DNA of 64,000 bases from Heligmosomoides polygyrus polygyrus (GCA_947396885.1 CANDYH010000046.1:28438-92437), one strand, 5' to 3'. Positions 11,386-22,763 are shown, numbered from the stretch's first letter. The notes: generated by a model not told the origin, from the sequence alone. Numbers and translations: made by a program.

Positions 11386-12186
11386 TAGATGGTTAAAGTT
11401 CGGTAAATGCAGAATCAGGATGGGATCAGCGCTCGCTGCTACCGTTTCCGAAAAACTGCCAACTAGAGGAAGTTGTCTGGAAGGATGGCCTCGATTTACC
11501 CTGTAGATTATCGGTTGATTGTCAATGTACTCGAACGAGAGAAGGTGCTGTGCACATTTTTCGCGTGCCAAACTAGCCCACAGGGATCCCCCTTTCTCGA
11601 TAGTTTCGAGTTGGCAATCCTGTGGTCTGGGTTTTTCAACAGGCGACGAAGAAGCTGTGCAGCTCCCCATGTGCCATCTTTCACTTAACTGAATCGTGTA
11701 GCGTTACTCTCTCGATTAATCGATGTGCATAATATTCCGAGCGCTAAAGCTCCTGCTACGAAAATGGTGGTAAATGGGTAAAAATATGATTTGCACGAGA
11801 AACTTTGCGAAAGGTAAGGAGCGTGAAGACAACGCTGATGGAAAATGGAAAAGTAAAGCCGAGCAGTCTACAGGTGCGAAAATATAAAAGAAAGCTCCGG
11901 GAAGGCAGGATGTATGAAGATCCGAAAAATTAATCTTTCCGCTAATTTTCTCGCTCTTTGGGATGCCATTCTTCAGGACGCAGTAATGTGTATCATTTTT
12001 CCCACTACTGACATGAGCTGGCTCAACCACCCAGTCTTGAGACATGGATTCAGAGAGATATACCTAGATGTCTGGACTCTTATCTACTCCTACCCTTTAT
12101 CCTATCTGTAGTTGTGGTGAGAAATTTTTCTGGTAATCCCCCCTTTAGTGGAAGTGCATTAAACAGTCCTAACCAGTGGAGAGAAT

Positions 12187-12365
<179 letters not shown>

Positions 12366-14110
12366 AATTCTCTCTACCCACGTCAGGGAGCAAGACACCC
12401 TCACTCATTGCCATGGTTTCTTGAAAACGTTCCATTCTCCAAGTATGAGATGCAGCCTGGCGTACTGCAGTGATTCTCGAGAGGAGTGGATTGTGTTTCG
12501 CAACACTGGCCGTGCAACACTACTCCGCCCGATTTCGTAACTCACAATGGCAATGTAGTGACTATTGCCGGCACAGTCACATGTCCGACTGCCGTTCTTG
12601 TAGCGGTCTATTCCCAGACTTAATACCTTGCTCGCTTTAGAGGTTTCACGTCGGTTGAGGGCAACATCTTGTGAGGGCATTGTTTGTTTGCTGGGCTCCG
12701 TGGTAGTTTTCCATTTGGGTGTCAAGAACGCCGATAAGTCTGCGTCTATCAAACGATCTGGTTCGTGCTATCAGTTTTTTTAGGCATACTTCCCACTGCT
12801 CTTGACCACAGCCTCCCTCAGAACTCATCACAGCTCAGAGTACTTCTGTTATTGCAGAAGGCCCAACTTTCTGCTCGTACCGTTCCTCGTATAGGGCATA
12901 CATCCTCACGTTCTTTGCCTTTGCTATGGCTTGGTTTCGCATCCAAATTCCTGTGGACCCATCAATCCAGAACCATGTCGCCTTCTCTCCCATGGTTTTC
13001 GCCTTCGTTGTACCGAAGGTTTGAGAAGATCTGAGAACTCTTGTGCTAGGCTATTGTACTCCGGACACTGCACTTTTCACTATTGAATTCTGTGCTCCGC
13101 CCTTTGGGTTTGTTGTGTAGAAACATTGTAAGATGATTCAAGCCAGTTTCTTTAAGCCTCAAGTGGCTGGTATGGAAGATTACAACGATCTTTGCTTCTA
13201 TCAAAACTTTAGCTCCAGGCGGAACTTGAACCCGCACCTCCTGCTGACCGGGCGGGAATACTCGACGCCATCGCTATGGTAAGATGTGCTAAACAGAACT
13301 ACTCTGACGCCATGTCCTCGTCCGCTACTGGAAGGACCTTTGTCTCTATCCCCCTCCACCGCTCCTTCTTGGCCGTTCATATCATCAGCAGTGGAGAGAT
13401 GATCGCTCTCTGGCACGGAACCTCGGGCGCCAGGTTGAAGCCATCCTTGTCGAGCTCGGGCCGCCCATTGCGTAGAGGCTACAGCGTGAACGTCCGGCAG
13501 CCCACCATGCTCAGGTTCAGGGACATGGTTCAGGTGTTAGCTATGGACAGCCTCAATCGCATGCATAGTGACAACTATCTTAACACTGTTCCTCTCGCAA
13601 TTGGGTCCCTCTCCACTGTAGTACACCTTGACTCCTTGCTCATTTTCCTCGGCATTGTCCCGTTTCTACGGCGTTCGAGCAGCCATTTCCCTGGATTTCT
13701 CAGTCAGTGACAGCCCCACTTGAACCAGCTGTCATTTCGTGCTGTCCTATTTCATATCGACCTCAGATCTGTGCGGGGTCTCCATTCGGCTGGCGTCCTG
13801 TCATCGCCTCTCTCTGTTGGGAATTGTGGCTAAGGTTTGAGGCAAGGTTTGTCCGTCAACCGATCTGTGATCCTGGAGCTGGAGCCGTTGCCAGGAATTG
13901 TTGCCACTTAACTAATTCGGCTCACTGTGTGCTGCAACACAATAAGCAGCCCAAATTTACTTTTCTGCTTGCAACTAGTGAGCGCATCTGCCTGCGCCAT
14001 GATGTGGTAGCCGTCCTCGACATCTAGGAGGAATCCCTTTAACCACGTAAGGAAGCAAGAGACCGGTTCACCTCACTTATTGTCATGGTTTGTTCAAAGG
14101 TCTCCTTAGT
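12366..14110 (-). mobile_element. RTE-B (BovB-like) LINE remnant
   Basis: Read on the - strand, 13590-13730 contains pieces typical of an RTE/BovB APE endonuclease start: SLTEKSREMA (compare TLTGKSRE-AD in the family), then VKVYYSGEG and a NSVKIVVTM segment. Downstream on the - strand, 12405-12831 encodes a frame conserved with 37995-38285 and 44213-44398 (KVLSLGIDRYKNGSRTCDCA), whose function I do not recognise. Stops and frameshifts are frequent, so it is dead. A tRNA-derived SINE sits inside at about 13110-13285. Related fragments lie at 37900, 41060, 43376, 46600 and 48570. Assigning the endonuclease to RTE is fairly secure; treating all fragments as one element is inference from shared order. 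Confidence 0.55.
13110..13285 (-). mobile_element. tRNA-derived SINE, copy 2
   Basis: On the - strand a tRNA-like head (TATTCCCGCCCGGTCAGCAG, then GTGCGGGTTCAAGTTCCGCC) is followed by a shared body beginning AAAGTTTTGAT and containing ACCAGCCACTTGAGGCTTAA. The same head and body occur at 15005 (+) and 48660-48845 (-). This copy and the 48.7-kb copy occupy the same site within RTE-B, so they derive from one insertion later duplicated. Confidence 0.8.
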
Positions 14111-15003
14111 ATTACGTTTGTGGAGAGCACACAATAGAATGCCGAAAGATATGTAAGCGGGAATCTGTACGAGTGAAGTCCTAGCCTTCAAACTAACTTT
14201 GTTGCGACTTATAGCTATAGTTTCACCAGGCGAGGTTTGCCCATCAACTGACTTGTCAACGTGGACCTGACGTTTTAACCGCTGTCATTTTTGCAATTTT
14301 ACCAATTCACTAGTTCTGCTGACTGTGGGATGGAAAACGGTTTCCGGGCAGCTCGCCCCGCAACCGTAGCGTGGAGCTCCGTTTTGTTTCGCGTTCGTTT
14401 GCTACATCCCGAAGTCCCTTCCCTAGCCCAATCTATGAAGGCCGGACTGTTCCGTCTGCAGTCTACCTTAGGCCGGCAGCAGAGTCTTGCGGTTGCCGCG
14501 GACCTGCCATGACAACGGCGGGTGGTGCGGCGACGCGAGGTTACTGTACGCATTACTGCGTACCTTTGCTGGCAGAAGTGTTTATCACCTCCGTTAATGT
14601 CCTTAGAGGAATTAGCATTAGATACAGTGAACCACTGACAATAGAATAGGTATGGTGTTGGTCACAATTCTAGGGTATCCTAGAAATGGAGCCTTTTCGC
14701 CTTGAGTCTCCCTTAATCGAAGAAGTAAGATCCGAGTGAACAAAAGCCAGAAGCTTCCAATCCTTCCCTACCCCCTCCCAACTACTAGTGTAGATCCTTA
14801 ACACATTCAATTTCCTTTTCGTAAGGTTCTACGGTAGCTATATTTGTTGGTGTTAACTGTTCTCTTATGGAAGCATCTTGAGAAAGCGAATTCAGATTTG
14901 CCAAACTACCCGAATTTCCATAAATAAGCCTCATAGTATTGGAATGGACTAACGAAATGGAAAGCAGGATAAACATCGTACTTAAAAAGAATTTTTTGAG
15001 TAC
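14110..15003. other. Unassigned region with RTE-B 5' fragments
   Basis: 14270-14400 resembles the 5' leader of the RTE-B remnants (TTTACCAATTC and GCTGACTGTGG recur near 13905 and 43710). The remainder to 15003 shows no gene and no repeat I could match. Confidence 0.35.
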
Positions 15004-15004
15004 G

Positions 15005-15180
15005 GCGCCGGTGGTGTAATGGCGTACAGCATTCCCGCCCGGTCAGAGGGAGGTGCGGGTTCGAGTCCCGCCTGGCGCTAGAAGTTTTGATCGCAACAAG
15101 ACATGGTTGTGACAGCTTACAACCTCGATACCAGCCAATTGAGGCTTAAAGAAACTGATTTGAATTTTTTGAGTGTTTCA
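15005..15180 (+). mobile_element. tRNA-derived SINE, copy 1 (best head)
   Basis: The head starts GCGCCGG and closes with CTGGCGC, a 7-bp acceptor-like stem. Box A is TGGTGTAATGG (15012-15022) and box B is GGTTCGAGTCC (15058-15068), 46 bases apart, as in Pol III tRNA genes. The T arm is perfect, but the anticodon arm is expanded and cannot give a 7-base loop, so this is not a functional tRNA. About 100 bases of unrelated body follow and match two other copies on the - strand. This is the tRNA-head, body structure of a SINE. Transcription by Pol III and mobilisation by a local LINE are inferences. Confidence 0.8.
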
Positions 15181-15189
15181 AACTGCTTG

Positions 15190-15440
15190 GAAGTGGCAGA
15201 GGTGAGGAGGTGCCGGCTGTCGGAGTGCATTCAACTCCAGGTTCTTGGTTCGGATCTCCAGCTCACGCTAACCAGGTCATTCATTCCTTCGAGCTTGGTT
15301 AAGTGGTACCGGCAAGGATAGAACACTGACTTGTTCATAGGCTGGACACTGAAGATCGCCTTGTATAAGGCCAAGGTCAAAATGCCCCTACGATATCCTG
15401 TGGAAGTAGGCGAATCCCGTAAAAAATTGACTAGCGCCGG
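15190..15440. repeat. Dispersed repeat shared with 40030-40300
   Basis: The markers GGTGCCGGCTGTCG, TCTTGGTTCGGAT and AAGGATAGAACACTG recur in the same order at 40030-40300. The shared block is about 250 bases and ends near a GACTAGCGCCGGCC / GATCAGCGCCGTC motif. GGTTCGGATCTCC resembles a decayed box B, so it may be a second SINE family. No coding capacity was seen. Confidence 0.55.
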
Positions 15441-15727
15441 CCTTTATCCCTCACCTTTGTCTCTACCTAAAAGCTAGGAATGTTTAAGCCAGGAATGTTT
15501 TAGTAGGGCTGTCCCACAGGGTGGCCCCTCCGAGCCACTTTGCCCCCCGAAACACAAAAAAAACCCCTCCCCCAAGCTTGAAATCCGACCACGCCCCCCC
15601 CCCCACCCCCGGGGGCAGACATAACTCCAACGCCGCGCGAACCCCCTGGCGTCGCGCACGGTGCGCGGCGAAATTGGACGAGTTGCCGCGGTCCGATGCT
15701 TCCGACGCTAGAAATGTTTCCTACAGG

Positions 15728-16015
15728 GACATGCGGCACGCACGCCTTTGCCTTATTTCAACGTTTCTTGGAAATGGTATATGAATGTGGTTTCAACAGG
15801 AGGATCAGCGACAGTTTATACAGAAATCCACGTCATGTGGATGGTTTCTAGCGTCAGTATTTGCCATCTACAACTTCCTCGGTCAATTTTTACCCGTATT
15901 TTTACCCGTATACTACGGAAAAAGGTCACTATCACCCATTCTCGGATCAGTTGTCCTACTGCAGACTGTTGCCTACCACATTCTGTGTGATTTTAAGTTC
16001 CTTGCAAGAAATGTG
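15728..16015 (+). pseudogene. SURF4 / SFT-4 cargo receptor pseudogene fragment
   Basis: SURF4 (SFT-4 in C. elegans) is a multi-pass ER cargo receptor of about 270 residues that moves secretory proteins into COPII carriers. This frame follows its N-terminal third: ARLCLISTFL, a Gly-Ile segment, MWFQ, QRQFIQ, CGWFLAS, AIYNFLGQFLP, then LQTVAYHIL and DFKFLARN, with two membrane-spanning stretches. A TGA at 15782-15784 replaces the Arg expected before MWFQ, and similarity ends after LARNV, where an unrelated frame continues to 16060. No intron interrupts the stretch, so it may be a truncated processed copy or one exon. Flanks show no gene context. The identification is from memory of the family motifs. 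Confidence 0.75.
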
Positions 16016-16089
16016 GTCTGGGAGCTTAAACACGGAGAACATGTCGTGCTCCGCGGCTAACCATGCGTCACTGAGCGAACGTCCGCGTT

Positions 16090-16390
16090 CCAGCGCCGCG
16101 ACGTCGCGCTGGAGTTAGGTCCTGGAGCCCCCCTCCCCGGAGGATCTGACCCGCAGCTCATGGCACTGCGGGTGAGAGCCGCTGTGAACTACGGCAGCCC
16201 TCGGGGACCTTTGCGAGCGGCGGCTCCACGAGAACTCGTCCCCGCCGAGGCTTCCACCACAGTGGCATCGTGGGTCCCACTGCGGCGAGAGCGATATGGA
16301 CGAGTTCTCGGGGTGCTGCCGCGAGACTCTGTAGAGGCCCTTGGAACGCTCGGAACCGCACACGCAGGGGCGAGTAGCTCGGCAACCCTG
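16090..16390. repeat. GC-rich inverted-repeat block
   Basis: CACGAGAACTCGTCC near 16228 is mirrored by GGACGAGTTCTCG near 16298, and CCGCAGCTCATGGCACTGCGG at 16151 is a local palindrome. The block is much GC-richer than its flanks and ends just before the F-box-like exon. It resembles the foldback MITEs elsewhere in the window, but no target duplication was found. Confidence 0.4.
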
Positions 16391-16515
16391 GAAAACAATG
16401 CGGGGCCAAAATTTACTTTTCGGTTTACAACTTGTTTCAATTCCATCCTTTTAATTGCCTTCCAACTACAGTCGATGCTACATGTGTAGTGATTCAGAGC
16501 ATTGATCGTAAGCAG

Positions 16516-18788
16516 ATGAACGCGGACATCATTCATATCTTGTGCTTCCACCTCGATCTGGGATCTGCGTCCTGTCTGGCCGCAGCATGTCCTCAATGGT
16601 CCGCTATAGTTCACAACCATCTGAAGAAGAAATATCAGGGATTGCATTTGATCGTGGTAAGCAGTTTAATGAGAGAAATAGTTGAATTTGATTCTAAATT
16701 TGATGTTTCCAACACCGACTTATAAAAATCAACCAGAATTTGCTGCCACCGTAATCGCACAGTCATGCCGTTTATGGCGGATTGTCGCCAGACTTCTGTT
16801 GTTCCCGCAGGTACTTACGATATTCTACGAGTCTCCTGTTTGAGCACATTTGATACCCACACTGACGTGAGTGCCTTCGAATCCTACGTACTTTTGTTGG
16901 AAGGTGGAACAAGGAATATTGTTTTTCAAGCGCTTTCCTATCATCAAACATGCCGGATTCGAACTCATGGATGTTGGGGAACTTGAAATGGGACAGTGCG
17001 GGAACCTTTAAATATTAACAGAGTGGCTAGCCACTCTGATGGCTTCGCAGAAATCTTCAAACATTTCCATCCGCTCCTCCGCTACAATAATCTCAGCTCC
17101 AAGTTTACATTAGCCCTGTTGTAGTTCACCAACAAATCTGCAAGATGGGTTTTCATGTTTAGAGCCATGGTCGCTCGCTTAAATTGTTTAACATGAGGTT
17201 CCAAACCTCACATTGCGGTGGAACTCATATGCACTTGAACAGAAAAGGTCTATAACACATAAAAATATAAAAATAGAGAAAGAAAAGCTCACTTGAAGTG
17301 GGGCGGTAAAATTAAGGGAGGTTTCAGGCACAGTGCCCACAAAAAACAACACAGAGTGTGCAATTCCTTAAAAACCCGAACTACTTAACCTGTGGTATAG
17401 AAAGGTTGAAGCTGCTCAGGCAGAAACTTGGAGAAATCTTTCGTCGGAGTTTAGGTGAGTTCTGGCTGATTCTAATATATAGAACTAATTTCACTCTGCC
17501 ATCCTCTCCATTTTTATGGTTTTCTCTGACAAATTCGCTGTCGACAGTGTGGTATGACTGAGAGAGTTTAAAAGACCAGAAGCGCGCCAATCGAACGAAG
17601 GGTTAGGCCGGGGGCATACTTCCATCGCCGCGATGCCATCGCGGCGCTCAGTTCATGGCCATTCCGCCCGGTCGAATAGTCAAGGGAAACTTCGCCGCGG
17701 CTGCCGCAACAGTGGCGACCGGCACGATGGCTTCCCGCGCCCATCGCGGGCGTGGCATACTTTTTCGCGCCGCGCGCGGTGTTTAGCGTTGGTCCTGGAC
17801 GGATCCCCGTCGCACTTCCTTGCAGAGCGATGAGCGATGCGACGAGCACTGAGAAGTTCAAATTCTTTCGCGTCGCTGTGCAAAATTCATCGCCGCGATT
17901 CCATCATAGGGAAGTACGCACGAGGCCTTACGGTGGCGACGAATCCCGGTTGATTTCTATAACTCGGTCCGGTTTCAGCCGATTTACCCCTTTAGTCCCA
18001 CAAACGACTTGTTTTCACTTATATTTTCTTTCGTCGATCTTCCTGCTGTTCCCTCTAATCGCATCTGGTCCCTCAATCTGCGCCCCTTACCCAAACCTTT
18101 TCCGACTCCACTGGTCGAAGAAAACATTTTCGTCCAAACATTCCCCGAAATCATCTTAGGGGTTATTTGAGGTGCTGCTTACTTACCACCCCACGTTTGG
18201 ATAGCTGACGGTGATCAGGTCAGGATCATCGATTTCGCTCAAACTCCATTTAGGGAGGACCTTGTATTTACGAACTAGCGTACCTGGTGAATCAGATACG
18301 CGTGGCGGAACGGAATGACGAAAGCACGTAGATACAACCAACCAATACGACCATTCGCTTTAGACGTTATGTAGGATAATTGGTCTTCTACCGAGCTTCA
18401 CTCTGATTAAAGAAGTCACGACGATTAGTGATGTAATATAAAAAGAAGAGGGTGAACGAGCGGGCTGGGTTTGAGCTAATCGTGTGAACATCGCCTTTGT
18501 AGTTTTGTTTTCATATTTAAACTTATTTTGACGTTTTGAAGGATTATGATTTGACGTCGGATAGTAGCAGGCCAGAACCCGAGCCGACCAAAAGAACTAT
18601 AGTAAAGGTCAGTTTAAGCCTTTTAGATGCCATCTCAAACAGTTTGTGACTAGTGCGTGTTTCAGCTCAAAGTAGAGCCCGATCGATGGGAGGAGAACAT
18701 CACCGCACACGCGTGGAAATACGTGCCTTTCGACGTACTCAACATTTCTAGCGTGGAAATAATTGAATTTGGCGGATGGTTTCAATTT
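16516..18788 (+). pseudogene. F-box-like family gene, copy 1 (3' truncated)
   Basis: Three exons align with the copy at 49555-55139: 16516-16656 (47 codons from an ATG), 18542-18607 (22 codons) and 18666-18788 (41 codons), all phase 0 with canonical splice sites. Exon 1 (ADIIHILCFHLDL, ASCLAAACPQWSAIV) has the helical and Trp spacing of an F-box, the SKP1-binding motif, but is not a certain match. The third exon carries HAWKYVPFDVLNISSVEII. The final exon is broken: its acceptor AG has become TG and after 12 coding bases (18836-18847) a hAT end begins. A TTA-flanked MITE lies in intron 1. If expressed, it would act as an SCF substrate adaptor; that is family inference only. Confidence 0.5.
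17606..17927. mobile_element. Tourist/PIF-like MITE, 322 bp, TTA duplication
   Basis: Begins GGCCGGGGGCATACTTCC and ends GGAAGTACGCACGAGGCC, flanked by TTA at 17603-17605 and 17928-17930. The interior is GC-rich with further inverted CGCCGCGATGCC segments and no transposase frame. The termini and 3-bp TWA duplication fit the PIF/Harbinger superfamily. It lies in intron 1 of the F-box-like gene copy 1. Confidence 0.75.
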
Positions 18789-18847
18789 GTGAATACTTTA
18801 TTAGTCCTTGTCTCGCATTGTCTTCCTCACTCTTGGGGCGTCCCAAC

Positions 18848-18970
18848 CAGGGATGGGCGGAAGTTTATAAAATTTTCCCAGAAAACAGAAAACAGAAAAT
18901 CAGAAGACAGACAGAAAATTTCGAATTTATTATTTGAGCTACCTATTCTATCCAAAGGTGCCCTTTTCCG
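18848..18970. mobile_element. Solo hAT element end
   Basis: CAGGGATGGGCGGAA followed by AATTTTCCCAGAAAACAG matches the terminal sequence of the complete hAT element at 50703-53426. Only one end was found; the partner end is absent, so this is a truncated copy. It interrupts the last exon of the F-box-like gene copy 1. Confidence 0.7.
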
Positions 18971-19129
18971 GTAACAAGTGTTTCCGTATGACTAGAAATG
19001 TTGCTGTAGACGAGCCTGCCTTACTTCTTAGTGTTTATATGAATTCCACAATACTTCTAAGATTAGTAAACTAGTAGTTAGGTCTTAACTCAGAGATACT
19101 AGGCGCTTTAGATACTTGCACTACGCGGC

Positions 19130-19310
19130 ATTACTCACTGGTTCCCCTTCACTGGTCCCCTTACTCTTCTGAATCTATATGCACGTTGAGCGACGTCTTC
19201 GGCAGGTGGTTTGAAGCTCAACGCACATGGGACGATGTATTCGGCACGTCTTCTGGTACCCATGAGCATGGGTCGATGTATGGAGCACGTCTTTTGAATC
19301 CCTATACACG
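19130..19310. repeat. Degenerate tandem repeat of about 41 bp
   Basis: Three diverged units contain a CGATGTAT-GGCACGTCTT-type core, for example GGACGATGTATTCGGCACG near 19230 followed by GGTCGATGTATGGAGCACG near 19270. No function is suggested. The flanks 18971-19130 hold nothing I recognise. Confidence 0.4.
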
Positions 19311-19899
19311 TTGATTTTTGGCCAGTTTTTTACGGTTTACGATTTACAACATTTTGCGTGGTAAACCGGCTCAAGCGTGGGCTGCAATTTATGCCAAAAA
19401 TTCTCGACCCCTCCAACTCCAGAAGGGTCTTGGTACGGCCCCCTCCAGAAAATCGATGGATTTCAATGCTAACTTGTCTCTTCTGTTGCAAACAATTTTA
19501 GAAAATGTGAAAGAAGGAAAAATAATAATATTCAGTTAATAAAATTTTGTCAAAAAAATCAATTGAATGAAGATTTTCTAGGCATGGCAACGACATGACA
19601 ACACTCTGAGTACCGCTTCTTCTACAGAAATAAGACTTTTGGATACGGAATCAAACCTTGAAAAAGGGATCTTCATGAGCGGTCGGCGCATGACGAAGCC
19701 TTTTCTAAGGAGCGCGTTTGTATCATAAGAAAGAGAATTTCGTCTAGTGTTATGAGTGCCACTCGCATTTGAATAACTATCAAAATTGAGCGAGTTACAA
19801 TCGGTTCAACAAAGTACAGATATAGCACCTTCCAATCGCATCGACGAGCGATCGATCAGAGAAGAGATCCATCCTTCTTGATCTCATCGAAAATACCTT

Positions 19900-20251
19900 C
19901 AGATGAGCTGGTTTTTTACTATGTACTAATTAAAAATCGAGCTTTTGAAAAGCTATATCTCAGCTCTAGACATTTTTTCCGCTCAGGTAAAAAAATTTAT
20001 TTTTGAAGAAAAAATTTGAGCATGATCTCACTTGATCGCAAGGAAGATCGCTTAGGAAAGTGTTGGTTTTGGAATATATATAATAAAAATTGTAGTTTTC
20101 TAAAGCTACATATCAGCTCTAGAGATCGATTTCTTCAGGTAGAAAATTCTTTAATTTCAAAAAAAGGAAAATTTTGAGCATGATCTCACCTGATCGCAGG
20201 GAAGATCGCTTAGGAATGACTTGATTTTTTGAGAAAGTGTATAAATAAGTA
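19900..20251. repeat. Tandem repeat of about 158 bp, split by a mariner
   Basis: Two complete units share CATGATCTCAC and GGAAGATCGCTTAGGA (CATG at 20021 and 20179, 158 bases apart) and ATCAGCTCTAG. A third unit starts at about 20217 and resumes after the mariner at 21533 (AATTTCAGTTCTAGGGGTCG). The mariner therefore landed in a pre-existing array. Confidence 0.7.
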
Positions 20252-21532
20252 TTAGGTTGAGTCATAAATTTTGCTACATTTTTGTTGTCTCTGGAACTCG
20301 AAGCAAATCCGCCGAAGTATTATATTGTATTTGAAAGCAGGTTTTTAGCGACCATTTTGAGTCATGAATCGTTAATTTTCCTTGCGCATTTGAAATGTTT
20401 TATTCACTAGAACGATGACTACTCGAAATGAAACAGTGTATGATTTCATTTTCAATTAGTTCATGCTCGGCAGCAACCCAGCGACGGGGGTCAAGCAAAT
20501 TCAGGATATCACCAGCAGGCTCACTCCTAACCGAAAAAATTATTGGAAATGGTAGCAGCAAATACTCTCCGCCCAGAAGGGCAACAAAGACAAACCACTC
20601 CCGGGAAGATCAACTGCTGTAAACAAAGGGCGTCTGCGCAAACCCGTCAGGTCGAATTCTTTTCAACCACGCTAGGACTGACCGCGAATCTCCACGCCTC
20701 CCAGTGAACCACCGCTCTTCGGCTGCAGAAGACTGGAAGGTCGTCAAATTCGCCGTCGTCAGTCAGCCGCCTCATGCGTTGACGGAAACCCATGTGAATC
20801 GCTGTGCTTTTGACTGCCGAGAGCTCCTGCACCGGCTCAAGCGGGGAGCCTGGATCGAATCGTTACCAGCGATGAAGAGCGGATGCTACACTACAACTGC
20901 GAAGCTGGAAAGCAACAGCAGGAACGCAACGAGCTGGGGGTTCTGACGTCAAAATCGGAGCCCCACCGAGAGGAGGTCCTGCTGTTCGTTTGGTGGATGT
21001 GTAGCGGTCCAGTGCACCGGGAGCCGCTCCACGTAGTCAAACCATCCTTGACGCTCGCGTCTGCCAACAGCTGCACTGGTTCCAGCAAAAAATAGTGAAG
21101 AAAGAGGTCGATACGGGCCAATGTTTCATCCACCAGGGCAACAGCCGACCGCACGCGGCACTTCAGACGCTGGCAAAAATCTAGGAACTGGGCTGGACCA
21201 AAATCAAACAACCACCATACACCTCGGACATGGCGCCATCTGACTACCATCTGCTTCGATCGATGGGTCACTTCCTCTATGGTAGGCGCTTCGCCGAAGC
21301 TGATGAGGCCACGGCGGTGGTACTCGACTTCTGCAGGTCGAAACCGATCGAATTCTACAGAGAAGTAATTCACTCGGTTCCCGGTGGATGTGGTGTCGGT
21401 TCATGAAAAGGGGAAGAATCTCATAGAGAATAACGGTAATTACTTCGTTTAAGTCAATCATTTTGCTTTTGTGGTATAATCTTATTTTTGCTGGAAGACA
21501 AATTTTGTTGCACGATTTGTGACTCAACCTAA
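20252..21532 (+). mobile_element. Full-length mariner element, 1281 bp
   Basis: Ends TTAGGTTGAGTCA and TGACTCAACCTAA form terminal inverted repeats, flanked by TA at 20250-20251 and 21533-21534. Length matches the roughly 1.3 kb of intact mariners. The interior holds a decayed transposase on the + strand. It inserted into the third unit of a 158-bp tandem array. Confidence 0.9.
20415..21403 (+). pseudogene. Mariner transposase pseudogene
   Basis: Mariner transposases are about 345 residues with an N-terminal HTH region and a D,D34D nuclease. The order is kept here across several frames and stops: MTTRNE at the start, a TSDEERMLHYN segment holding the first catalytic Asp (near 20868), EVLLFVWW and VHREPL, RPHAALQT, then PPYTSDMAPSDYHLLRS with the third catalytic Asp (near 21245). 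The second catalytic Asp is lost: the expected HDN motif reads HQGN. Several in-frame stops occur in the N-terminal half. The element could not encode its own transposase but retains both ends. Confidence 0.85.
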
Positions 21533-21540
21533 TAGTAAAT

Positions 21541-22096
21541 AAAAACTGTGCTATTGCGAACTCCAATTTCAGTTCTAGGGGTCGCCTTGTTCAGGAAACA
21601 TTTCATTTTTGGACGAATCCAGGATAGGAAAATCACTGTACCTGAAAAGTTGAAAGGTTGCTGAGGAGAAGCCAAATTTTTGCCTGCTAAAAATTGAAGG
21701 TTAAATTTCGGTAAGATACATTTTCAACTTTAGTAGTTACATCGCTCAAGTAAAAGATGTGTCGCGCCGCCTCAGTGAAAATTGAGCAAACCGCTTCGAA
21801 AAAAAATATCTAATCGTACGCCAATAAATAGCAAATTTTATTGGACACAATTTCAAATCCAGATGGCGTCCTGTTTTCGTAGAAGAAGCGGTGCTCATGG
21901 TGTCGCCATGTCGTTGTCATGCCTAAAAAATCTTCCTTTAGTCGATATAAACTTTGTTAATTGAATATTAATTATCACTTCTTTATTATTTACAGACCTC
22001 TGCTTACAATACTTGCGAAAGAACGATCCTTCCGAGAAACTTCGTCTTCGGAACAAAGTCGAAGTACGACTCCATTTCTCCACTTTGAGCCAAAGT
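21541..22096. other. Unassigned AT-rich spacer
   Basis: The first 60 bases complete the third unit of the 158-bp repeat. Beyond that, no gene, repeat or hairpin was recognised up to the C/G hairpin at 22097. Confidence 0.35.
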
Positions 22097-22151
22097 GCGA
22101 CCACCCCCCCCCCCGCGATTCTCGTACCGCGCGGGGGGGGGGGGTGGTCGC
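22097..22151. repeat. C-tract / G-tract hairpin
   Basis: GCGACCAC followed by eleven C and GCG is mirrored after a 12-base loop by CGCG, twelve G and TGGTCGC. The stem is about 21 bp and nearly all G:C. The G strand could also form a quadruplex. It may be a minimal foldback element. Confidence 0.85.
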
Positions 22152-22487
22152 CTGGTCGTAAATATTAAATATCAAATTTTCGTAAATGTGGTCTTTCATC
22201 TACCACCAACTGGTGTCCAAATGACGTAAAGTGGGCCGGGTTGCAATGATGTGCCCACCTTAATGGTCTCCTCTTATGGCTCCCACTTTCCTTAGCGTTG
22301 TTTTTTGACGTTCTAATGTGTCCCCGTGGCAGTGGGCACCGTCATTTCATCCGGCACTCTGTTTAGACTTCTCGAGAGACTGACTTTCCTCTTCGCTAAC
22401 TAATTTTTCCATTTATATAACATTGCAAGAGTTGCCGTTTGGAATCAGACAAGTTCTAGAGGAGAAACAAGAACAATACATCATTAA

Positions 22488-22763
22488 CCCTTTCACGACA
22501 TTATCCGACGACATCGTCGGACGCCATCATAAAAGAAATAGTTCATGGAAAGTTATCAAACATTTAGTAGTGCAATATTGATCACTGAGTCCACTAATAT
22601 CTACGGTCAGGATGGTCCACGGGAACTTGATTGGTCACTGTTTTACTCATATCTGTGTCCCCTTTATAGTGTCCCCTTTTATTCAGCAAAAAACTGTATG
22701 CGAGGACAATACGCGCTGTCCCACGCGACAGTCACGTGAAAATCACGCGTGTCGTGAAAGAGG
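22488..22763. mobile_element. piggyBac-like MITE, 276 bp
   Basis: Starts CCCTTTCACGACA after TTAA (22484-22487) and ends TGTCGTGAAAGAGG before TCAA, a one-base variant of TTAA. The subterminal GTCCCACGCGACAG near 22708 is shared with the 628-bp MITE at 29942-30569, which joins the two in one family. No coding capacity. Confidence 0.65.

Noticed and set aside
13276..13710. 144-codon + strand frame
   Set aside because: It lies opposite the RTE-B endonuclease remnant on the - strand, and related loci keep the - strand protein, not this one.
15005..15080. A functional tRNA gene
   Set aside because: Acceptor, D and T arms look right, but the anticodon arm is enlarged and the sequence continues into a body shared by two other loci, so it is a SINE head.
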